A stretch of DNA of 64,000 nucleotides from Phaeotremella fagi (lineage: Eukaryota; Basidiomycota; Tremellomycetes; Tremellales; Phaeotremellaceae): NCBI GenBank assembly GCA_001599715.1, contig BCHU01000002.1:1798001-1862000 (forward strand). Direction: 5' to 3'. Shown one piece after another: positions 24,102 to 36,156 of this stretch. How positions within the stretch are numbered: position 1 is the first letter of the stretch; every line of letters begins with the position of its first letter. The position numbers and the translations under genes are program-made. Under the pieces are notes generated by a model. The model had not been told where the DNA came from and did no database searches. It was given only the letters and a program-made list of their open reading frames with translations.

Positions 24102-25900
24102 TCAAAGGAACATGTAACTGAGATCAAAAGACATCTCATCAGCTTGTCCATTCTCAATCCTCAACACATGGACACTCACAGGAATTTGTCGTCCATCATG
24201 CATAGCCCCAGCTTGCTGTTCGCCTTTACTATCCCATTGTTCCCTAGTCAAGATAGTGTCGTTCCACTGAGAATACAGTTAATTCTTGTGTCATATGTGT
24301 AAGATTACTTACAATAGCGTAATATGGATGATCAAGAACTTGAGCTACTGATTGATAATCTCGTAAAAACGATCCTGGCGGGAAGATCTAACAGGTATCA
24401 GTGATTTGTTGTCAAGTGTGGAACCCTATGAGGTTTACCTCTATCAACGTTGCGTTTTCAGGCATCCACATCTCATGTGTCAAACCATTTCCATGAACTC
24501 CAATCATGATCTAAAGATAATTATTAGTACATCACCGAAAAAATAGTCATGACCGTACAGAGCAATCCGAAACCATCTGAATCTGATCTTTCAATTCCAA
24601 ATCTTCAAGTTTAACATGTTGAACATCGACAAACAGTCCAATCAAATCCAAAAGCTCAACCAAAGATTCATGATCTTTGTCAAACAATTTCCTATCAGTG
24701 TTTTGTCGATCTATATAAATGATTTTCTGTTGTTGGCTTTTAGAATGATGTGGATGGATGTTGTATTTCTTTAATAGCCTTTCTCTGACTTTACGGAAGA
24801 AACCTGGTTGATGGTGATGATCGAATATCGGGACTGACATTTTATTCCAGAAATCAGCTTGGGGGTTGTGTTTGTGTGATGCCCATCGGTCTATTAGGAC
24901 AGCTTTGGGTGGGGTAAGTTAGCAAGTGGGTCATTTCTGGAAATTGTATATAACAAACACTACGACTAACCTCTCTCGAAATGAATCCATTTCTTGCCTG
25001 ATTTCTCAAGTCGTTCGAATTGATCCTTATCGATCACTGACGGATGATCAGAACGATGACCCCTTATATCCTTCTCAAAAACATGCTGCACCCACATTTA
25101 GGGAAGATCCCATTGATCACCAATTCGTTCTCTCCCCATTTATCCCTCCAACCTCCTTCCCAAGGTATAACGATTCTACTTGGCATCCTCATCTCTTCCC
25201 ATTCAACATCATCAAATTCAACTTCATTCCTAGCCTCCAAAACAGGTTCTTGATGATGATGTTGACGAACTGACGCTAACGCTGCGAAACCACCTAAGAT
25301 GTTTTCCGCCGCGAAATGATAATAATGATATAAACCGTTCCAACCTTCTTGAGCTCCTTCGTTTAAGAAGACTATTTAGAGTTTTATCAGTAAGGGTGCT
25401 TGATATGATGATTTGATTGATTGATTGATTGGTCGAGTGGAGGACTTACATGTCGTACCGCTTAATTGGGTTTTAGGGGATGGACTGAAAGAAGTTGAAT
25501 GATCTACAACGAGTTTCGTGAATCCACTCATCATTTGATCTTCGTTCGGGAAAGGTGTTGGCATGGGATCATGTAGATCTACGTTAAACAATTAATAATA
25601 GTCAAGGATGACACGTTGGGGGATTGACATACAAAAAGTTTTATCGTGATACCATAAATTATCGATCACATAGAATCCTGGAATACCGCCAACGATCTTC
25701 GATGGTCCTCCAAATCCAGCAAACATGTCGCCGAATAGGTACAAACATATGATGGAGAAGATGAAGACGAAGAGTAGAGCTAGAATCCGTTAGATTTAAT
25801 TAATTGCATACCCCTTTCGAGGATTAATCAACCCACTAGTCAATCTACGTTGTCCAATGGAAGTTATCCTATCTAGACCATTTTGTAATAAACGGGACAT
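24102..25900 (-). CDS. Glycosyltransferase family 61-type (DUF563) type II membrane protein
   Basis: Starts MSRLLQNGLDRITSIGQRRL, then a single signal-anchor helix (LLFVFIFSIICLYLF) and a lumenal catalytic region: GIPGFYVIDNLWYH, WNGLYHYYHFAAENILGGFA, PSRIVIPW, IYIDRQNTDRKLF, LKDQIQMVSDCSV. The GT61 hallmark MIGVHGNGLTHEMWMPENA follows, with the GxHGxGL.H element near the sugar-nucleotide site. It ends VHVLRIENGQADEMSFDLSY then TGA. GT61 enzymes include EOGT and plant xylosyl/arabinosyltransferases; in an encapsulated yeast a role in wall, capsule or glycoprotein sugars is plausible, but the donor and acceptor are unknown. At least nine exons. The junction before LIDKDQFERLEKSGKKW needs the CCGTCAG acceptor to avoid a stop. 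Confidence 0.85.
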
Positions 25901-26145
25901 CTTCTGCCAGATTACGATCAGACAGATATCTTTATTGGGGACCTGTGCTGATGAATTTCTAAGCCCTAGTCCCCTTGTGTTGTATAAGAAACGAATGAAA
26001 AAGGTAGATGTAAGAAAATTGTTATTGAAAACAATAGAAACTCGGTTAAAAGATGAAACTCTAAAGGTACTGACTGTTATGATTTGGATTTCAACTTTTA
26101 ACTTTGAACAATATTTACAACAATAGATAAATTCCCTTTCTTTAG

Positions 26146-29100
26146 AGTATTTATTTACTCAATCTATCGCCCAGTCTGCTGAGGGTTACTACCAATCGTC
26201 TAGCCCAAGTGGGCAGGGCGAGGTTCATCCATCCACCAACACGAACACCAGCAAAATCTAATCGTTGTCAGTGTCTGATATCTCGTCATCCAATCTTCAA
26301 CACCACCAACATCGCGACAACATCTGGATCTAGATCTTATGCAACTCAACATGCACTAGCGGAGATTGACGATGAAGATTTTTATCCAGAATCTCACGAG
26401 GATTATATCGATTTTGATCATTTATCTCTGAACGCGATTGATCAGGTTCGTCGTAAAGAAAATCAATCGGTAGGATACGATTTTGAACCTCGAGAATCTG
26501 ATTTCAACAATGAAGAAGGCATATACGAGGACGGTGGTACAGATGCAGATGTTGATCAATCTTTCAATCGAGAGATTGAAACACGTTCGAATGAGGAATA
26601 TAGTGAAGCTGAGATCATCAAAAGAAGGAGACGTAGGAAGATATTGAGGGATGATCAACATATCCCTTCACTTCCTGTAGGAGATTTCCCACCTGATGGT
26701 AAAACTCGATTCGATTGGAGAGATCGAAGGTTGGTTGGGAAAAGGAAAGGGGTTATTCGGGATGATCACGATGTCAATCGATTACCTTTACTCAATTTTA
26801 ATGGGGTCATCAAACCTGGCGTAGTTAGAGATGAAGCTTATACTCAAGTTGTTCAGAAGTATATTGATCAGTAAGTAGTCTTTATTCATGGTATTGTGAT
26901 AAAAGCTGATTGCTTTGATTTTATAGCTTTCAACCTTTACTTGACGCCGAACAGGCTGAAGTGGAAAGAGTACATACTGAAAGACTCGAGGAATGGAATG
27001 ATGGAAGATTGCGAAGTGCGGGGATAATGCTCGATGGATTGATTGGTAAAATACCAACAATCAATGGGAAATTTATTGGCGAAGGATTGGTAGATTTTCA
27101 ACAAGGTGGCAGAGATGCAATTGGGGGTCTCCCAAACCATGTCTTACGGTATGTCTCAGCTGTCTAGTCTCAAGAAATGATATTGATCATCTGTTATTTT
27201 ACTTAGGGTTGGTGGCCCAGTCATATTATCAAAAACTCATCCAGTCAAAGATGCAGTCGTTGATTCCCAAGGAGGAAAATTGATTGGGACTGTGGTCAAG
27301 TTTGATACTAAGACCAAGAAATACATTCGGGTCAGATTCCCATCAGATGTTCCGGAAATCGAAAAAGGGTTATGGAGGTGAGCAGTTTTCAAATTTTTGA
27401 GAAAACGTTCAATTGGCGTATCTGACGTTGGTAATAGACTTGATGAAGGAGTTAGTGATTTCGCCCATTCAAGACAGAGTACCGCTTTGAGAACTTTGGT
27501 TTTGGATCCGACTGTACAAGATATGGGTGATTTCCCACAAACGACCGGTGGAACAAAAAACCCATCCATTGAAGAAGAAGTCATGACTACCTGGAACGGA
27601 TCCAGACGACTACCAAAATCTCAAACTATATTAAATGGAACCAATCTACGTGATAAACTATTACGAGCTTTTCAAAAACATTTCATCCCCATCCAATCAA
27701 ATTCGTCGTCGTCTATCGGGACTGGATCAGTCCATGATCTAGTGCCCCATCCAGAAACGATGACGCCAAACGATATCGATGCTATTTCCACGCCGTCTGC
27801 GAAAATCTTTTCTGCTGGGATATTATCTCGTAACCAGTTGATTCAGAGTTGGACTAGACGGTATCGATCGTCTGATCGACCTTTGGAGGTTGAAGGTGAT
27901 CCGGTTGTGGAATTGAATGATAGTCAGACGAGAGCTATTGCTATGATGTTAGGTGAACGATTGAGTTTGGTTCAAGGTCCTCCTGGAACTGTAAGTTGGG
28001 ATCATCGTTTAGGTGATAGTCGTGCTAATCGTTGTGATCAGGGTAAAACAAGAGTGATCATAGAAACAATCAAATTGCTCAAGGTACGTATTCAGAAATA
28101 AGCTGTCCACTGATAGAACGTAGTTACATTGGGCAATTCCATTCCCAGTTCTAGTTTGTGCACATACGAACGTAGCTGTCGACAACGTTTTGGAAGGTCT
28201 CCGATCGAAAAACATCAAAGCAGTCAGATTCGGTACTGCATCAAGAGTTCCTGAACATCTTCAAGAGTTCACTTTTGATCATCTGGTTGACGTTCATCCG
28301 TTAACTGAGGAGATCAAGACATTGCAAGATGAACGGATGGGACTTTGGAGGAAAGCTGATAAGAAGAATAAGACGAAGAGTACGTCGGGTACCGGTATGT
28401 ACTTTCTGATCATTCTTGATGTGATATTGATTAAATCCTTTTCTGTAGGTTGGACGAAATCTTCTCAGCAGCTTTCGTGGGAGATTAGGAAATTGGAATT
28501 GAGGAGGACTAGAGATATACTCTTTGATGCTGATGTAGTACGTTTGACGTCTAGATACGAACCATTACTTCGCTGACTTGAAATATGCAGATTTGCACCA
28601 CATGTCTTTCAGCTGTATCTAAAGAACTTCAGGAGTTGGATTTCCCGATTGTCTTTCTCGATGAGGCTAGTATGGCCACTGAACCTCTGTCGTTGGTTCC
28701 TCTCACCAAAGGCGTGAGTTTGAGCTTCCATCAATGAAACATTTGGTTTGAACTGACGTGAAACTAGTCTTCTCATGTAGCCATTATTGGGGACCACAAA
28801 CAACTCCCACCGGTTATCGTCACTGATGAAGCTAGAGAAGGGGGATTAGCCACAAGTATGTTTGAAAGACTGATACATGAAAACGGTAGGTTTTAAACCC
28901 CAATATGCCAAATATATCTAACACCCCAACTTATCAAGACATACCATCGATAATGCTGGACACCCAATACCGAATGCATCCCCAAATATCCCATTTCCCA
29001 AATCAAGCCTTCTACAATAGATCCCTTAAAGACGGAACACTCGATCCCCAAGGCAAAGTGAAAAACGGTTTCCAACCACCCAACACAGCTTATTTATTGA

Positions 29101-29964
29101 ATAACCAACAAAACGAAAAATTGAACATGACTTTTGTTCATCACGACACTCACGAGACGCCTTCGAACGGAAGTATACGTAACGAAGGTGATGGTGGATT
29201 GGTTTGTGATATTATCACTGATCTGCTTTATAACAATCCGGTAAGCTCGATGTCAGACGTTTTATCTCGGCGATTCATTTATTGACGATTGGAATAGGAT
29301 TTAACGGGTGATGATATTGGGGTTATCGCTCCTTATACAGCTCAGATTAGGTATTTGAGGGAATTACTTCATTTCGATATTGATTCGATCAAGGATCAGG
29401 AGGTTCCGGAGAGAGTCGCAGAGACTGTTTCTGACTTTGAGCAGGACGAGGGTGGAGGGTCGGGATTGATCACAGATTCAGATATTGAAGAGATAATACA
29501 ATCTCAACCTCCCAAAGATTCTTTCTCCTCTACATCTGAATCGCGACCTACCACTTTAGATCGTCCAACACAATTCAAAAGAATCCTAGGTCAAGAACGT
29601 TTAAAAGAACTTTCAAAAATCGAGATAAAAACGGTAGACGGCTTTGAGGGACGTGAAAAACAGGTGATAGTGTTTTCGACTGTTCGATCGAATTCAGCTG
29701 GTTATATTGGTTTTTTGTGTGATTGGAGAAGATTGAATGTTGGGATTACTAGGGCTAAGCGGGTGAGTAAGAACAAGAATAAAGGTTATTTGGGTGCGGA
29801 GTTGATCTTCGATACAGGGCTTGATTATAGTTGGTAACGCTGGGACTTTGGCTAAAGCTCGAAGTTATGGGAAGGCTTTGGATGGGTTACCGAAAGGTGG
29901 AACTAGGGTTTGGAGGGAGTTTATGGATCATTTGAAAAAGGAGGGAATGATTCTTGAGACGTAG
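26146..29964 (+). CDS. SF1B (UPF1/IGHMBP2-like) helicase, probable mitochondrial targeting
   Basis: Multi-exon. Helicase motifs in order: [14 protein letters not shown] (Walker A, split by an intron between T and G near 27990-28041), [16 protein letters not shown] (motif Ia), [12 protein letters not shown] (Walker B), [10 protein letters not shown] (III), [12 protein letters not shown] (IV), [20 protein letters not shown] (V) and [12 protein letters not shown] (VI). This is the superfamily 1B family of UPF1, SMUBP2/Hcs1 and Sen1. The N-terminal part is Arg/Ser/Thr-rich with RSYATQ, like a mitochondrial presequence cleavage region, followed by an acidic linker. No in-frame ATG occurs between 26146 and the first long exon. 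One possible start is ATG at 25995 with a 142-nt intron (ATGAAAAAG, then GTAGAT to CTTTAG), in phase. It may act on mitochondrial or nuclear nucleic acid. Ends GMILET, TAG at 29962. Confidence 0.85.
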
Positions 29965-30216
29965 TGGGTTTTGGTTTTTACACACCTCTCTTTTGGTTTT
30001 GTGGATGTTGTCTTGCTTTACATTTCTTTTACCTCGCATCGAAATTATTCTTTATACCTTGTTAGTTACCCATTATACTAGACTGAATGCATTTTTGGTA
30101 TGTTTTAAATATATATTCTGGGTATCTTTGGTCGTGGGTAAGTTCTTGATCCATCACATTTCGGGTGGCCAATAAATGTTTTTCTTTCCTTTGAGTCTCC
30201 TTCCTTCGCCCACTCG

Positions 30217-30805
30217 CTATCGCTTCTTTATCCCTGGATCTCTGAATTGGTATTTGCAATGTGTACAGTAATAGAATAAAGTCATGTTGGTCGTATGTCT
30301 TTTCCCTTGATCTTGGTAAAAGACAGCCCTATAGTTTTTTTCTGGTTAGTACGAGAATCTATTTCAATTCAAATTGACACCAGACCTACCCATTCTTCAA
30401 ACACGAAGGACATTGGATATCAGATAATGGTAACGTAGGATCAGTTTCTAGATCTTTAGTTTCACCCGCCATTTCCCTATTCATCCGTTTTAGTAAAAAG
30501 ATATAAATCAGTGAAGGAAAGGACTTACATGGCAACAGTCAACAAATCATTTTTATAGACACAAGGAGCCATTCCTGGATCTGGTTCTGCGTTTTGAGAG
30601 AAATTACAATTTCGACATTGATACAATAGGATTCGGGAGTTGTTATCTGACTACCGGGGGGTTAGTTTTTTGTTGGGTAGGATTAGTCATGACCTTACTT
30701 TTGGATATAGGAGATTGTTACTGGAATTTGGAGGTCAGTTTTGGATTGGATGTATTGGTAGAATTGGGGGACTTACCATTCTCCACAGAATTTTAATGTT
30801 GGCAT
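30217..30805 (-). CDS. RPB9: RNA polymerase II subunit Rpb9
   Basis: Small subunit with two zinc ribbons, involved in start-site choice, fidelity and TFIIS-linked cleavage. The first ribbon is MPTLKFCGEC-NNLLYPK and ILLYQCRNCNF; the second is DIQCPSCLKNG then MTLFYYCTHCKYQFRDPG. The conserved DPTLPLSD precedes the second ribbon. The end is GIKKR, TAG. Several short exons include a 22-nt one at 30699..30720. Divergent from the Cap10-like gene. Confidence 0.93.
30699..30720 (-). other. RPB9: 22-nt microexon of RPB9
   Basis: Minus strand: acceptor AATTCCAG, then 22 nt encoding C-NNLLYPK with the preceding TG, then donor GTAAGG. Inclusion is needed to give the first zinc ribbon's conserved YPK segment. 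Confidence 0.8.
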
Positions 30806-31344
30806 GTTGGAAGTGATAGTTGAGAGAAGAAGAGAAGAGATAGAGATGGAGGTGAGGATGATGTCGAAGGTTATATGTTATTCAAGTGTACGTCTTTAAA
30901 TTCACCCCCCTTTTAAGACTATTACGATAATAAATTTCATTTTCCTTCAGGTAACGGCAGCATACATCGACGACGCGCTTTGGTGAGGTGAGCATGGTGG
31001 TGATGTTGATCTGACAGGAATCGTACTTGTACAGCATTTTAAAACTTTTGATTTATTATTCATCTCCCCCTTTTCATTATTTCATCTTCTCATCCCATCT
31101 CAGCATAAGCATTGTATTCTCATCATCACTCATCAAGTCGTTTACATAGACTCCGTTCATTAATTTCTGCGCTACCGAAAAAAAATCCCTTTCCATCCTT
31201 CACCTTCCGCTGTATCAAGTTCTCAAGAATTCAACTGTTTCGCGTGTGTGCAACCTCAACAACCATCAATAACCGGGTTTTAGGTGAAACCCCTATCCCA
31301 CTCTTTCACTCATCAACCAACATATACCCAACAACCACTTCAAC
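30806..31344. other. Bidirectional promoter RPB9/Cap10-like
   Basis: About 540 bp between divergent start codons. T/C-rich stretch and TATA-poor; the last 200 bp are probably 5'UTR of the Cap10-like gene. No gene seen. Confidence 0.4.
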
Positions 31345-33973
31345 ATGGTAGTCAACCTAGGAAACGTCAGAGTCCCGTTCCCAAGGAGATTCGTCGTTCT
31401 CTTCGCCTCAATCGGGACATTCATCTTATTCCTACACACCTTCGCACCTCAACATCTCCCACCAGTCCTAGTTCCCAATTCACCTGAACATGAAAATTCA
31501 GATGTATCCTATTTCTCACCCTCTAAATGGTTACCACCTATTCTCTCTCCCGGATCGAACCCACCCCCACCCCCAGAATTCGATGAAGACGGTCAATGTC
31601 TTTTCTTATCCCCCTTCGACGCTCTCAGTAAATACGAAAAGGAACGTGCTGGTTTATTAGAATTGATAGAAGTTTCACCTGGGATAGTTAAATCTAAATC
31701 ACCACCTGAAGCTTCGGATTCTGATCCTGATTTCGATGATGAATTCTCTGGGGAGAGTAATTTGACGAGATCGATGCCGTCAGGTTTGACTCATCCTATT
31801 TTGGGGTTGATACGGGATGGTGAAAGGAAATGGAACGATCGGTTGGCGAGACAGAGTAAAACTTTGGAACAGGCTGTTCAGTATTATGTTGATAAATGGG
31901 GTAGACAACCTCCAAAGGGTTTCGATTTATGGTATGTCTGTCGTGTGGTCATTGAATTCTGTCAACTCATACCTTTTTAGGTGGCATTTCGCAGTGACTC
32001 GACACACATTACTAGTAGACGAATACGACGCGTGAGTATTTATCATCAGTTAGTCTACTGACAATCAGCATAATGGAATCCTTACTACCCTTCTACGCCC
32101 TCCCTTTAAATCTAATGAAAGAACGATTAATAGAAGCCGAAACGGTACCAGAAACATTTACTTTAGTGGTTCACGATGGGAAAGTCGAGCTTCAATGGAA
32201 CGACGATTATTCAAGAGATACATGGTGGGCTTCGAGACCTCGAGCAGACGCTCAGATCAATCTAATGGAACCGTTCATTGGAATGGTCGGTAATTTCCGT
32301 GCAACTTTTACGATACATGATCAACCTTCTATCTTGTTGGATTATAACAGACGGAAAGAATTACTTGACGCTGCTAAAGGTCATATGAGTAGGTTTTTCT
32401 ATGTGGTCTTTTATCTGGAGATGAGATGTTGATTCGATTTTGTTAGCTTCGAATGGTCCTGGTGAAATCGATAGACCGGTGATGGATTGGAGAGGCGCTT
32501 GTGCACCTGATAGTCCTGTTAATTCTGGTGTGAAAGAATTACGTGAGTCGATGATTTGAATTCCGTTATTGATGATATCAGTCGCAACGGATACTTTCAT
32601 CGCTGGTCATACTGCAGCCATGGATATATGTAATCATCCATCGGTAGGATTCAACCTTTCTTAGCCGCTGCAATTGATCTAACCGCTTTATAGCTGATGG
32701 AGACTCATGGCATGTTGCTTGAGAACAAAACTTCAAGATCGCAACCTCGACCTCATACTAAGCTTTACCCAATATTAGTTCCCTCCAAAACGACACTCAA
32801 CGGTGATATACCTATTACGCCAGTTGGTAAAGATGGTAGAAGAGATGATGTAGGCCATGATCCCGAATGGAAGAGAAAGAGTTCAAAGATGTATTGGGTA
32901 TGTGAACTTATCTTCATTTCAAAACTTATCTCTAACGAACCCACAGCGAGGTCTAGCAACAGGACTCGAACACAACAAAAACACCGGTGCGAGATGGCGC
33001 GAGAACCATCGGGAAAGACTTCATTTCCTAGCTAACGACAAAAGCAACGCCTTCCAAGAAGTCCTAGCTCCAATCGGCGTGACCGGTGAAGCTGAACTCG
33101 CTAGATATCCACTCAGGGAATTAGGTGAATATTATATGGACGCTAAGATCTCGGGTGGACCTTGGCAATGTTCGTGGGATGATGGGAGTTGTCAGGAGAT
33201 GGAGCAGGAGATTGATTTTGCTGAGAAGGATAATTCGGAGAGGAGTAATGATTTCAAATACGTTTTTGATGTCAGTGATAGCTTCTTTTGGCGGAAAATG
33301 CTGGAGTGTGCTGACTCTTTTTTTAGACCGATGGAAATGCTTGGAGTTCGCGATTCCCTCGTTTGATGGCTAGTAATAAGTGAGTCCGTTTGTGATTTTT
33401 CGAGATATCGATGTTGACCGTTATTTAGTGTTGTTATCAAAGCTACAGTTTTCCCAGAATGGAGTGAGTTAAAGATTGGGTTTTCAAAGATCGTCGTCTT
33501 GACTTATACTGACTCTTTTCAGATACACAATCGTTACCTGAATGGTTCGCATATGTTCCTGCAAAAATGGATTACTCGGATCTATATTCCATTATGGCTT
33601 TGTGAGTTGTTAAGGGTCCATTGCAGTCGACCCACGCTAACTCGCTACAGCTTCCGAGGTACACCGACAGGAAGAGGCTCGCATGATGAAGTAGCACGTA
33701 GAATAGCGTTGAACGGACAATGTTGGGTTGAGAAGAGTAAGTCGATCTTTGTTCCGTCGGATTTAAGTCAATCCTAACCCGAGAACCCAATAGCATGGAG
33801 AAGGGACGATCTACAAGTTTACATGTTCAGACTATATCTCGAATACGCAAGGTTAGCAAGTCCAGATAGAGACAACGGTAAAATGGTACGTTAACCTTTG
33901 TTCAAAGGCGTAGCGTGAAAACTGATAAAGTGAATAGGATTACATTCCAAGGAAAAGAAGAACTAGCTCTTAG
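31345..33973 (+). CDS. Cap10-like GT90 glycosyltransferase (capsule-type)
   Basis: Type II membrane protein: a basic stretch then [19 protein letters not shown] as signal anchor, and a Pro-rich stem. Catalytic region motifs: [130 protein letters not shown], and the late [19 protein letters not shown]. These match the CAP10/GT90 family, including Cryptococcus Cap10 and the xylosyltransferase Cxt1, which build capsule glucuronoxylomannan and glycolipid sugars. Which sugar is moved here cannot be told. At least ten exons. It ends KRRTSS, TAG at 33971. Confidence 0.87.
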
Positions 33974-34526
33974 GAATTGGGATTTGGTTTTTATTCTATG
34001 TTTTCTATGTTTCTTTTATCTTTTTGCATTTCATAATAGATGATGATGATCTTTTTTATTTATGGGGATGAGGGATCTTTTCGTAGTAATTTTGATCTTT
34101 TCGATTTAACACATACCTTATTTAGCATTTTCATGCAACGCATTAGTTTCTGTACTGTTGGCGTGTGGACTTTGAGAATAACTCTTAGCCTCTATACAGA
34201 AGTATTTGAATATCCTACGATACGAGATGATGTTTCATACCTTGAGAGGCTCCTGCAATTCATTCCTCTCCAAATTACATCATATCCAAACAAAGCTTGT
34301 GCTCGGAATAGAGTTTGTACCGCCCAGTCGGATAGTAGGCTAGAAATGATGAGTGATTTGTCCAGAAGATTGAAAACATTTAAAACTGATCATCGACTTT
34401 GGCAAAGGGGATCGAAGATGAAACCCGAGAATTGCCACTGCCACTGTTGACTCAACCATCATTGGCATGATCAACACATCAATCTCTTCTTCTTCTTTTT
34501 CTTTTTCTCAAATCAAAGATAGATAA
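33974..34526. other. Promoter region of the first F-box-like array gene
   Basis: A 136-codon open frame here (34040-34450) has no conserved content and overlaps what is probably 3'UTR plus promoter. It contains GAATTGCCACTG at 34429-34440, about 90 bp before the ATG, shared with other array genes. Confidence 0.5.
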
Positions 34527-35545
34527 ATGTCTTTTAACACCCCTTCAACACAACCAGATCCTAACAATGGCATCATCAACGATGCCACTCCTCAAAACGA
34601 GATTTCATCAGTCATCCCTCAAATCTCATCAACTCTGGTAAGCCCTTTGATCTTCTCCATTCACCCTTACTAATTTCTTCTTAGAATATGACTCTGACTC
34701 GAAGATCGAACAATTTGAATCCCTTCAATTCACCTGAACTCATTTGTCTTATCTTCTCATTCTTGGAACACAAGTCTTTATACAAGTATTTCTTGATTAA
34801 CAAAACTACATACAGACAGACAGTAAAACTCTTCTACGAAGGATTTAAATACCATTTCACAAGGGACAAAACTTTAAGAGTTCGTGAACGCATCAATCTT
34901 GAATATATCCACCGACACAATTCTCAGTCTGTTAAATCATTACGGGTTTCCCTGAGTAATGATAGTACACTGGAATCTCTTGTTCATCTACCTCGTTTAA
35001 GGTGTTTGTTGTTCGAAAACCCACCTACGGATTGGTTTGTTCAACTGCCGTTGAAATTCGATCGCTTAAATTTCACATCTCATAATTGGAATGTGGCGAA
35101 TGATCGATCAATGTATGCAATGAACAATCTACTCAATCTGTTGAGACAGGCCGAAGATGATCCAGATTTCGAAACGCTACAAATATTCATCAATACAATT
35201 GATGTTACTTTTTTCACTACAGCCTTTCGACAATTACCATCACTTTCAGTAAAGCATGTGATGATTGACTTTTGGGATATGGAGCATGTTAGACGGGCAT
35301 CACCTGAACCTTTTGTCGACTTACTCGCATCGATTATCACATCACCCCAAACGACATACAGTGTTGGCGAGCAAGAGTACTCCAACTACTTCAAAAAAAG
35401 CTTCAAACCAACGCGAAACTTCTATCGACGAATTAGGAGTGGTTTGGAAGCTAGATTGCTTGAAATGGAGGAATCAATTAGACCCAAGTATACGTGGAGT
35501 CGTCTTTATTATGGTGAGCTCTATTTCAGCAGAACAAGGAAATGA
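34527..35545 (+). CDS. F-box-like protein, array gene 1 (type A)
   Basis: Exon 1 (34527 to about 34638) gives MSFNTPSTQPDPNNGIINDA up to SSTL; donor GTAAGC and acceptor TTCTTAG lead in phase to NMTLTRRSNNLNPFNSPELI. The F-box-like helix block is ELICLIFSFLEHKSLYKYFL, then INKTTYRQTVKLFYEGF. The middle reads LRRAED... DDPDFETLQIFINT, and the C-terminus has LLEMEESIRPKY. F-box-like proteins usually serve as substrate receptors of SCF ubiquitin ligases through Skp1, but the pattern is only F-box-like, so that role is inference. Close paralogues follow at 36157 and 37440. Confidence 0.8.
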
Positions 35546-36156
35546 ATCGCTGACACGTTAGAAGAAGAGTAATGAATCAGAACGATACTTAGATGAGGAT
35601 GATGATGGGATGAAGTGATTTCATTGTTTATTAGGAATTAGTGGATTACCTTTGTCAGTTATCCTGTACGAGTACTGTATACAGTGATCATGCAGGTCTC
35701 TCCTTATCTTATTGAGATTGTGGAAACCACTTACAGGTACGAACCCGCCACGCAATAGAGTTACTGTACAGTACAGTCCATATGTACAAGTATGATTACG
35801 GGGTAGTACCTAGCCTCGGGGTATAATCTGTTCCACCAGATGTCTAAGGCTAGACTACTATTTCGGTCGTTTAGACTTGCATGCGCATATCCATGAGAGT
35901 GAGAGTGGAATTGGTTGATTGGGGAAGGTATTAATTGAAAAGGACTGTATGTGGCCGGAGTTGGATGTATTTAACTTCCAAGGAAAAGAAGAACTACTGT
36001 AGCTCTTTAGTCAGACTAAGTCTTTATGGCCAATTGGCCAAAGGGGCGAAGATGAAATTCGTCGTGAATCGCCACTGTTTGTCTCGACCTTCTTGTATCA
36101 CGATCATAAATCCAACCAGTCATCACTTCTTCTGTTTCTCAAATCAAAGATAAATA
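35546..36156. other. Intergenic, promoter of array gene 2
   Basis: About 610 bp. Contains GAATCGCCACTG at 36066-36077 and the nearby AAAGGGGCGAAGATGAAA, mirrored by AAAGGGGATCGAAGATGAAA before array gene 1. Also rich in TACTGTAC-type palindromes near 35670 and 35764. The 72-codon open frame is not a gene. Confidence 0.5.

Noticed and set aside
34040..34450. 136-codon plus-strand frame after the Cap10-like gene
   Set aside because: No conserved content and it overlaps the promoter element shared with paralogue promoters.
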